A model generated the notes under the pieces. It worked only from the letters and a program-made list of their open reading frames with translations. It was not told where the DNA came from and searched no databases. A stretch of DNA of 9,551 bases from Cyanobacteria bacterium UBA11370 (GTDB taxonomy: Bacteria; Cyanobacteriota; Cyanobacteriia; Cyanobacteriales; Coleofasciculaceae), in contig DNGI01000130.1 in the NCBI GenBank assembly GCA_003486645.1, forward strand, positions 10,914 to 20,464. Reading direction: 5' to 3'. This document shows, piece by piece, positions 4,364 to 9,551 of the stretch. The position numbers were made by a program, and so were the translations under genes. Within the stretch, counting starts at the first letter, position 1, and the number at the start of each line of letters is the position of its first letter.

Positions 4364-7018
4364 CTATTTAGTTTTCTTCGTTGTAGTAGTTTTGGTTGTC
4401 TTTTTAGCCGTAGTTTTGCGAGTTGTTGTTGAGGATTTACTAGTGGTTTTCGACTTACTCGATTTCTTCGTCGATGCTTTCGCCGCTAACAGTTCTAATG
4501 CCTTTTCTAACGTCAGCGATTCTACAGATTCTCCTTCTGGAATTGAAGCATTCGTTTTGCCATGCTTAATATAAGACCCATAAGGCCCTTCATAAATATT
4601 TACAGCTTCCCCATCATCAGGATGAACTCCCAATTCCCGTAACGGAGTTTTGGACTTGCTACCACTTCCACCGCGTCCCTTTTTCGGTTGAGCCAAGAGT
4701 TCTAATGCACGTTCAAGCCCAATTGTCAATACATTATCTTCAGCTTTAAGCGATCGATAATCTTTTCCTTCCTTACCCTGATTGTGAACCACATAAGGCC
4801 CAAACCGCCCCAACCCAACCTCAACTTTACCGCCTGTAGCGGGGTGCGTCCCTAAGTGGCGCGGTAGTGATAGCAACCCCACTGCCATATCCAGGGTTAC
4901 ATCTTCAATTTTGACCCCTTTAGGCAAGGAAGCACGTTTAGGTTTTTTATTCTCCTCCGTTGCTTCGCCTAATTGAACGTAAGGCCCATAAGTACCCAGT
5001 AGCACATAGATGGGTTCGCCAGTTTGGGGATGTAGTCCGACTGTATCAGGCCCTTCGGTTTTCTGCTTGAGTAGTACTTCGACTTGTTCGCCATTCAGTT
5101 CAGCAGGAGTTAAATCTTTAGGAATGGAAGCGGTGATCGGTTCATCCCCATTGTCCACCTCAATGTAAGGACCAAATTTACCAATCCGCACTTTCGCATC
5201 CAGGTTTTCCAGTTCAATCGTGCGGGCAATCGCAGGATCGATTTTGCTTTCTCGCTCTTTAACTTGCGTCTCTAACCCCTTTTCTCCTAAATAAAATTTT
5301 TGCAGATAGGGGAGCCATTGAGCTTCACCTGTAGAAATTTCATCCAGGGTCTGCTCCATTTTGGCAGTAAAGCCCGTATCTACCAAGTCAGGAAAGTGTT
5401 TTTCCAAAAGCGCAGTAACAGCAAAAGCAGTAAAGGTCGGAATTAGGGCATTTTTGGTCAGTTGGGCATACCCTCGGTCTACAATAGTGCCGATAATGCT
5501 GGCGTAGGTACTGGGACGACCGATTCCTTCACTTTCCAAGGTTTTAACTAAAGACGCTTCCGTATAACGCGCCGGGGGTTGGGTTTCATGACCAACGGCT
5601 TCGAGTTCCTTACAATCGGGATGATCTCCAACTTTCAAAGCGGGTAAAATCACTTCTTGGTCTTCCAGTGCAGCATCCGGATCATCAGACCCTTCAACGT
5701 AAGCTCGTAAATAACCCGGAAAGTTAATCCGTTTTCCAGTCGAACGAAATCCCGCATCTTCCACTTGCAAGTCTACCGTAATTTGAGTCATCTGAGCATC
5801 CGCCATCTGACACGCTACGGTACGCTTCCAAATTAAGTCATACAATTGCAATTCTCGTCCATCCAAACCCGTCTCCTTGGGGGTACGGAATGTGCTTCCC
5901 GCTGGGCGAATGGCTTCGTGGGCTTCTTGTGCGCCTTTGCTTTTGGTAGTGTACTGGCGGGGTTTGGGACTGAGGTATTCTTTACCGTATTTTTGTTCAA
6001 CGCAACTTCGGGCGGCGGCGATCGCTTGATCGGACAAATGCACCGAGTCCGTCCGCATATAAGTAATATACCCCTGCTCGTACAAACTTTGTGCTGTTCG
6101 CATCGTATCCCTTGCAGAAAGGCGCAATTTGCGGTTTGCTTCCTGTTGCAAAGTGGAGGTAGTAAAGGGCGGAGAGGGTTTACGGGTAACAGGACGTTCT
6201 TCAATCTCCGTCACCGTCCACGGTTTATCCGTCAGTCTAGCTAAAAGTTCTCTCGCTTCCGCTTCATTTAACAACCGAACCGTGCGACCTGCAATAATTT
6301 GCCCAGTATTGGGGTCAAAATCACTTCCTGTCGCTACTTTAGTCCCCGCTACCGTCACCAGTCGGGAGTCAAAGGGTGTCTTCCCCTGCTCTAAAATTGC
6401 CTTTAAATCCCAATAACTGCCTTGACGGAAAGCACGGCGTTGACGTTCTCGATGCACCAATAACCGCACCGCCACCGATTGTACCCGACCTGCGGATAAC
6501 CCCCAAGCAATTTTTTTCCACAGTAGGGGAGAAAGCGTATAACCCACCAGTCGGTCTAAAATTCGGCGAGTTTCTTGGGCATGGACGAGTTGTTCATCGA
6601 TAGTACGGCAATTTTTCAACGCATCCCGGATCGCTTCGCGGGTAATTTCATGAAATACCATCCGTTTGATGGGAACTTTGGGTTGCAGCACTTGCAATAA
6701 ATGCCAACTGATGCTTTCCCCTTCTCGGTCTTCGTCCGTTGCTAGCACAAGTTCGTTCGCCTCTTTGAGGGCATCTTTGAGTTGCTTGACAACTTTCTTT
6801 TTTTCCTTGGGAATAACATACAGGGGTTCAAACTCAGCCTCGACATTCACCCCCAACTGCGCCCATTTTTCGCCCTTAACGGTTTCGGGAATTTCTTCGG
6901 CGGATGAGGGGAGGTCGCGCACATGACCCATTGATGCCTCAACTTGGTAGTCCGAGGGGAGATAATTGCGAATGGTACGTGCTTTGGTGGGAGATTCGAC
7001 GATGACAAGGGTGGTCAT
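4364..7018 (-). CDS. topA: DNA topoisomerase I (type IA)
   Basis: TopA relaxes negative supercoils by nicking one strand through a 5'-phosphotyrosine link and passing the other strand. The 884-residue protein has the TOPRIM domain at about 1-125, with VESP (E8), GHVRDLP and the acidic triad ATDEDREGE (D95, D97, E99). [13 protein letters not shown] is at 174-186, the active site [10 protein letters not shown] has Y320, [10 protein letters not shown] is at 366-374, and [12 protein letters not shown] is at 498-509. The C-terminal part has four repeats with a (F/Y)GPY-like core near 615, 678, 739 and 812. None has the zinc-finger cysteines of E. coli TopA, which is typical of cyanobacteria. Residues 847-884 form a Lys/Ser/Thr tail. 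The ATG at 7018 is preceded by AGGA 5 bases upstream. The gene is intact and monocistronic as far as seen, with its own promoter. Confidence 0.97.
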   Translation of the reverse strand: MTTLVIVESPTKARTIRNYLPSDYQVEASMGHVRDLPSSAEEIPETVKGEKWAQLGVNVEAEFEPLYVIPKEKKKVVKQLKDALKEANELVLATDEDREGESISWHLLQVLQPKVPIKRMVFHEITREAIRDALKNCRTIDEQLVHAQETRRILDRLVGYTLSPLLWKKIAWGLSAGRVQSVAVRLLVHRERQRRAFRQGSYWDLKAILEQGKTPFDSRLVTVAGTKVATGSDFDPNTGQIIAGRTVRLLNEAEARELLARLTDKPWTVTEIEERPVTRKPSPPFTTSTLQQEANRKLRLSARDTMRTAQSLYEQGYITYMRTDSVHLSDQAIAAARSCVEQKYGKEYLSPKPRQYTTKSKGAQEAHEAIRPAGSTFRTPKETGLDGRELQLYDLIWKRTVACQMADAQMTQITVDLQVEDAGFRSTGKRINFPGYLRAYVEGSDDPDAALEDQEVILPALKVGDHPDCKELEAVGHETQPPARYTEASLVKTLESEGIGRPSTYASIIGTIVDRGYAQLTKNALIPTFTAFAVTALLEKHFPDLVDTGFTAKMEQTLDEISTGEAQWLPYLQKFYLGEKGLETQVKERESKIDPAIARTIELENLDAKVRIGKFGPYIEVDNGDEPITASIPKDLTPAELNGEQVEVLLKQKTEGPDTVGLHPQTGEPIYVLLGTYGPYVQLGEATEENKKPKRASLPKGVKIEDVTLDMAVGLLSLPRHLGTHPATGGKVEVGLGRFGPYVVHNQGKEGKDYRSLKAEDNVLTIGLERALELLAQPKKGRGGSGSKSKTPLRELGVHPDDGEAVNIYEGPYGSYIKHGKTNASIPEGESVESLTLEKALELLAAKASTKKSSKSKTTSKSSTTTRKTTAKKTTKTTTTKKTK

Positions 7019-7054
7019 GGGAGTCCTAAAAATAGCAGCCTAGCTGAACAGTCT

Positions 7055-7082
7055 AATCTAATTATTTTTTTTCAGATGTCAA
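7055..7082 (-). promoter_or_regulatory. Promoter of topA
   Basis: On the minus strand a perfect -35 box TTGACA (7082-7077) is followed after 16 bp by TAGATT (7060-7055), which matches the -10 consensus at four of six. The spacer is largely an A-run. The predicted start near 7048 would give a leader of about 30 bases carrying AGGA just before the topA ATG. TopA promoters often respond to supercoiling. The slightly short spacer fits that idea but does not prove it. Confidence 0.55.
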
Positions 7083-7264
7083 GTGGGGTGGTCGGGGGTC
7101 GGTGTTTAGGGGTTGGTTACTTAGGATAAACGATGAGTGACCTGTGTAGCTCGATTTATGTATCCAATAGCTAGCATGAATCACCCTGCTAGTGCTACTG
7201 CTTCACGCAGAGGTCTCTTAATCCCTTATATCTGATTTATGTGATCTCAACCGCAAGTTTTAAA

Positions 7265-7285
7265 GGGGAAGTGGGAAGTGGGGAA
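7265..7285 (+). repeat. G-rich heptamer-like tandem repeat
   Basis: Three imperfect units of GGGGAAGT / GGGAAGT / GGGGAA are the reverse-complement type of the TCCCCAC array at the left edge. This is an STRR-like element with no visible function. Confidence 0.5.
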
Positions 7286-7337
7286 TAGTCTAACTGGGAA
7301 AATAAGGTCTTGCGATCGCTAAAATAGCTCAGTATTC

Positions 7338-7392
7338 TTTTCAGGGACGAGTGAGTAGGGTATGCTAGCTCCATCGAGCCTTGCTCAAGGAG
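7338..7392 (+). promoter_or_regulatory. Probable promoter and ribosome-binding site of the 7400-9055 operon
   Basis: TTTTCA (7338-7343) and TATGCT (7361-7366), spaced by 17 bp, each match the sigma-70 boxes at four of six. A strong Shine-Dalgarno AAGGAG at 7387-7392 lies 7 bases before the ATG at 7400 and decides that start. The AAGG can pair with CCTT at 7379-7382, a weak 4-bp hairpin over the ribosome-binding site. The binding site is certain; the promoter is weak. Confidence 0.4.
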
Positions 7393-7399
7393 AACTTCA

Positions 7400-8350
7400 A
7401 TGCCGATACCTGTAGCCTGTCAGTGTGGACGTTCGTACACGTTAAAGGATGAGTTTGCAGGCAAGCTGGTCAAGTGTCCTAGGTGCGGTGCAAGTATTCG
7501 GGTTAGGAATCGGCAGGTTAACAGCACCCAGAGGAGCGATCGCCCTCTCAACCAAAGCGTAGCACAAGGGATCAGCAGACAACCAAGTATAGGCTCGTCT
7601 ATCGATCCTGTCTTTAACCGGGATAAGTTTCTCCTACGCCAAAAAGTTTTAACTATTTCTGAGAAGTATGATGTTTGGGATGAACAAGGGCAAAGTATTC
7701 TCTACATTGAACGTCCTGCTCATTTGTTGCGAAATGTAGGGGCTATATCAGCAGGAATAGTTGCAGGACTTTTGGTTTTCGTGATATTTTTCATTCTTGG
7801 TATTAATGCACCTGATGTGCTTGTGGGTTGGCTAATGTTGCTAGCACTGGTTGGCGGGGGTGTTGTCACGATCATCATAGGTTTCTTGCTTTATCAGAAA
7901 CGGCATATCACCATCTATCGAGATCAAAGCAAGCAAGAACGACTCCTTGAAATTTTGCAAGATAAGAAGATAGAAATTTTAGTAGCAACGTTTACCATCA
8001 AAGATGCTAGGGGTCACTTATTGGCAACACTACGGAAGAATTATGTTTATGATATCTTTCGGAAGAATTGGAAGTGCTATGCCCCGAATGGTTCTCTGCT
8101 CTGTGTTGCTAAAGAAGATTCTATTATTTTGTCATTATTGCGTCGCTTTCTTGGCTCGTTCTTTGGGCTGCTACGAGCTAACTTTATTATCCTTGAAAGA
8201 AATACTGATAGGGTGATAGGTGAGTTCAATCGTAAGTTTACGCTTTTAGACCGCTATGTGCTGGATATGAGTGCTGATCGCTCACAATCCTTGGATCGGA
8301 GAATTGCGATCGCGCTAGGAGTGATGCTGGATACAGGTGAACGACGCTAA
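7400..8350 (+). CDS. Zinc-ribbon membrane protein with scramblase/LURP-one-like domain
   Basis: This 316-residue protein appears to have three parts. Residues 7-29 form a small zinc ribbon with C7-x-C9 and C26-x2-C29 (CQCG...KCPRCG). A polar, Ser/Gln/Arg-rich linker runs to about 70. The rest resembles the Tubby-like superfamily that includes phospholipid scramblases and LURP-one proteins: FLLRQKVLTISEKYDVWDEQG at 77-97, then later strands (TFTIKDARGHLLATL, WKCYAPNGSLLCVAKE, DRVIGEFNRKF) and the ending LDRRIAIALGVMLDTGERR. Between the third and following strands sits a hydrophobic hairpin, about 112-134 and 139-165, with only a few residues between them, so two membrane helices interrupt the fold. 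Family membership is by eye. Function is unknown; lipid binding or membrane-anchored sensing are possibilities. The rhomboid gene follows 18 bp downstream and is probably co-transcribed. Confidence 0.75.
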   Translation: MPIPVACQCGRSYTLKDEFAGKLVKCPRCGASIRVRNRQVNSTQRSDRPLNQSVAQGISRQPSIGSSIDPVFNRDKFLLRQKVLTISEKYDVWDEQGQSILYIERPAHLLRNVGAISAGIVAGLLVFVIFFILGINAPDVLVGWLMLLALVGGGVVTIIIGFLLYQKRHITIYRDQSKQERLLEILQDKKIEILVATFTIKDARGHLLATLRKNYVYDIFRKNWKCYAPNGSLLCVAKEDSIILSLLRRFLGSFFGLLRANFIILERNTDRVIGEFNRKFTLLDRYVLDMSADRSQSLDRRIAIALGVMLDTGERR

Positions 8351-8368
8351 ACTGATGGAGCAACAGAT

Positions 8369-9055
8369 ATGGCAAAAAAGTCCAATCCTGACCCTAGAAA
8401 AAGAGGTAATCCTGAAGAAGAACCGCTTCTAATTAACGAGACTATGTTAGCGGATAATCGGTTAGACTTTGAGCGAGGAATGTCTTATTTTCCGCCTCTA
8501 ACCCTGATGTTAATTACTGCCAATATCATCGTATTCCTATGGCAAATGGCTACAGGCGCATTAGAGAGTAAAGCCGCAATTATTGATGCAGGGGCGCTAG
8601 AACGGACAAGGATATTGCAGGGAGAAGTTTGGCGATTAGTGAGTCCAATATTTCTGCATGGAAGTGTGGATCATTTACTAGGCAATTGCATGGCTTTATA
8701 CGTTCTGGGTATGGCTTGTGAACACGCCCTTGGCTTTAAGAAAGCTGGAATTATTTACTTAATTAGTGGCTTATGTGGCTCGTTGTTGAGTGTTTTAATA
8801 AGTCCTGGGCCATCGGTGGGTGCATCGGGTGCAATTTTCGGGTTAATGGGTTCAATAGTTGTGTTTTTGTTCCGCTATCAGAAAACCTTTTTTGTGCGCG
8901 ATCGCCGTATCGGTTTGGTGATTGCTGCTTGGGGGTTATACACTCTTGCCCTTGGCTTTCTTACTCCCTTTGTTGATAATTTTGCTCATATTGGTGGTGC
9001 TATTGGGGGTAGTATTGCGACCCTATTTCAAAAGTCAAGATTTACTGTACGGTGA
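8369..9055 (+). CDS. Rhomboid-family intramembrane serine protease
   Basis: Rhomboids cut transmembrane helices within the bilayer using a Ser-His pair. The 228-residue protein has a polar N-terminal cytosolic part (1-40, many charged residues) and then about six membrane segments: near 44-62, 100-118, 126-146, 152-168, 182-198 and 203-220. The catalytic motif is GASGAIFG with S153. The partner histidine is H207 in FAHIGGAIGG. The L1 loop has VWRLVSPIFLHG (WR at 88-89), and HLLGN (H102, N106) lies at the oxyanion helix. All key residues are present, so it should be an active protease. GGAG at 8357-8360 lies 8 bases before the ATG at 8369. The close spacing makes it an operon with the gene at 7400, whose two membrane helices make it a candidate partner or substrate. 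Its stop is seven bases from the tnpB stop on the other strand. Confidence 0.93.
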   Translation: MAKKSNPDPRKRGNPEEEPLLINETMLADNRLDFERGMSYFPPLTLMLITANIIVFLWQMATGALESKAAIIDAGALERTRILQGEVWRLVSPIFLHGSVDHLLGNCMALYVLGMACEHALGFKKAGIIYLISGLCGSLLSVLISPGPSVGASGAIFGLMGSIVVFLFRYQKTFFVRDRRIGLVIAAWGLYTLALGFLTPFVDNFAHIGGAIGGSIATLFQKSRFTVR

Positions 9056-9060
9056 CAACT

Positions 9061-9091
9061 CCTACACCAACTGAGTACAGTATGGTGTAGG
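9061..9091 (-). repeat. Hairpin at the tnpB 3' end (element end, omega-RNA scaffold or terminator)
   Basis: CCTACACCA (9061-9069) pairs perfectly with TGGTGTAGG (9083-9091), and inside it CTG-AGTA-CAG (9071-9080) forms a second short stem. The hairpin covers the last TnpB codons and the stop. Subterminal hairpins are typical of IS200/IS605 ends. In TnpB elements the omega-RNA scaffold also overlaps the tnpB 3' end, with the guide taken from the flanking DNA beyond. On the plus strand the same hairpin follows the rhomboid stop directly and could stop that transcript, although there is no T-run. Confidence 0.55.
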
Positions 9092-9547
9092 CTTCTCAGC
9101 GACTCCCGGTATCCCGTCGGACATTAACTGAGCTTTAAAGACGAATTGCCCTATCGCCTTGTTTTTGATATTTATTGCAGCATTATGATCCCTGTCCAAA
9201 ATACACCCACAATGAGGACAGTTATGCCAACGAATATGCAGCTTCTTTGGTACTTTCTCACCGCAATTGGAGCAATCGGAGGAGGTGTTGTGAGCTATTA
9301 CTGGGATAACCAACAAACCAGCATTTTCGGCTTTGTTTGTCAGTATTGACAGAAAGTTTGACCACCCAGCATCTAACACAGATTTTGCTAATCGGGTACG
9401 AGCTAGTCCTTTGATGTTTAAATCCTCGTGTGCGATTACGTCATATTTTGACAACAACCAATTAGCTGTTTTGAAGTGAAAATCTTTTCTCTTGTCAGCA
9501 ACCTTTTTGTGTTGCTTACCCAGTTGTTTCCCACATTCCGCAGATAT
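9062..9547 (-). pseudogene. tnpB: TnpB (RNA-guided nuclease of IS200/IS605 elements), C-terminal part, apparently broken
   Basis: The frame is open for 161 residues from 9547 to a TAG at 9062. It carries the C-terminal half of the TnpB nuclease: [19 protein letters not shown], then [26 protein letters not shown] with the second RuvC glutamate (codon 9425-9427), the zinc ribbon DCSNCG...NCPHCG, and [11 protein letters not shown] with the third RuvC aspartate. These residues are intact. However, an in-frame TAA lies at 9548-9550, only one base inside the window edge, and there is no ATG in the open part; the first usable start is a TTG at 9457. Full TnpB proteins are about 400 residues, so the N-terminal half and first RuvC aspartate must be in another frame, lost, or cut off by a nonsense codon. 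The family assignment is firm; pseudogene status is inferred from the stop. Confidence 0.8.
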
Positions 9548-9551
9548 TTAA

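Larger units (their letters stand above)
7019..7399. other. Non-coding region between divergent topA and the membrane-protein operon
   Basis: This 381-bp stretch holds the topA promoter (7055-7082, -), a G-rich tract (7083-7116), a short inverted repeat CTAGCA/TGCTAG (7171-7176 and 7187-7192), two copies of GATTTATGT (7153 and 7234), a heptamer-like GTGGGAA/GTGGGGA array (7265-7285), a HIP1 site (7312) and the promoter and ribosome-binding site of the next gene. I see no gene or structured RNA of a known class in it. Confidence 0.6.
9056..9551 (-). mobile_element. End of an IS200/IS605-type TnpB element (partial)
   Basis: The TnpB C-terminal coding region ends at 9062 and a hairpin overlaps its stop, so one end of the element must lie at or just before the rhomboid stop. 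The other end is outside the window. No TnpA gene is seen in this part. The exact boundary cannot be set without a second copy of the element. Confidence 0.6.

Noticed and set aside
4332..4574. 80-residue hydrophobic frame opposite the topA tail
   Set aside because: It is the antisense shadow of the Lys/Thr codons of TopA, which read as Val/Phe/Leu on the other strand; it is not a membrane protein gene.
5833..6244. Two frames of more than 120 codons overlapping topA
   Set aside because: They lie wholly inside the well-conserved topA coding region and resemble no family. They are shadows.
7171..7192. CTAGCA/TGCTAG inverted repeat as a terminator or operator
   Set aside because: Only six pairs with a 10-base loop and no T-run. 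It is too weak to call.
9146..9349. 67-residue frame on the plus strand inside tnpB
   Set aside because: It is opposite the conserved zinc-ribbon region of TnpB and has no similarity of its own.

Overview
The window (9,551 bp) looks like chromosomal DNA from a cyanobacterium, probably a filamentous one. The support is nine copies of the HIP1 octamer GCGATCGC (about one per kb, counted by eye at 1203, 1631, 2590, 3529, 6018, 7312, 7536, 8306 and 8898), short tandemly repeated heptamers such as TCCCCAC, a palindrome built on AGATCCCCGACTTCTT, and proteins of cyanobacterial type (a TopA with Cys-free C-terminal repeats, RsmG, a short ABC ATPase). The genus cannot be fixed from the sequence alone.

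Layout. At 69-737 (+) is an ECF/CbiO-like ABC ATPase, followed by rsmG at 933-1655 (+). A pair of GTTGTTT-rich arms in inverted orientation lies between them. The rsmG 3' end appears to have been rewritten by repeat DNA. A HigB/HigA toxin-antitoxin pair (2556 to 1851, -) and a DHH-family phosphoesterase (3479 to 2613, -) follow. The toxin-antitoxin pair is framed by two nearly identical 28-bp direct repeats. Across a divergent intergenic region with two palindromes lies an orphan PD-(D/E)XK-like protein (3686-4291, +). It converges on topA (7018 to 4364, -), with a 28-bp palindrome between the two stops.

After a 381-bp non-coding stretch carrying the topA promoter comes a two-gene operon: a zinc-ribbon/scramblase-like (LURP-one/Tubby-like) membrane protein at 7400-8350, then a rhomboid intramembrane protease at 8369-9055. 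The right edge holds the C-terminal part of a TnpB (IS200/IS605-type) gene on the minus strand, ending seven bases from the rhomboid stop. A strong hairpin overlaps the tnpB stop.

Most genes are housekeeping or known accessory families: rRNA methylation, DNA supercoiling, nucleotide or oligoribonucleotide turnover and toxin-antitoxin. The most unusual parts are the repeat-driven remodelling around rsmG and higBA, the zinc-ribbon/scramblase-like plus rhomboid operon, and the broken TnpB element with a possible omega-RNA scaffold at its end. No tRNA, rRNA or CRISPR array was seen.
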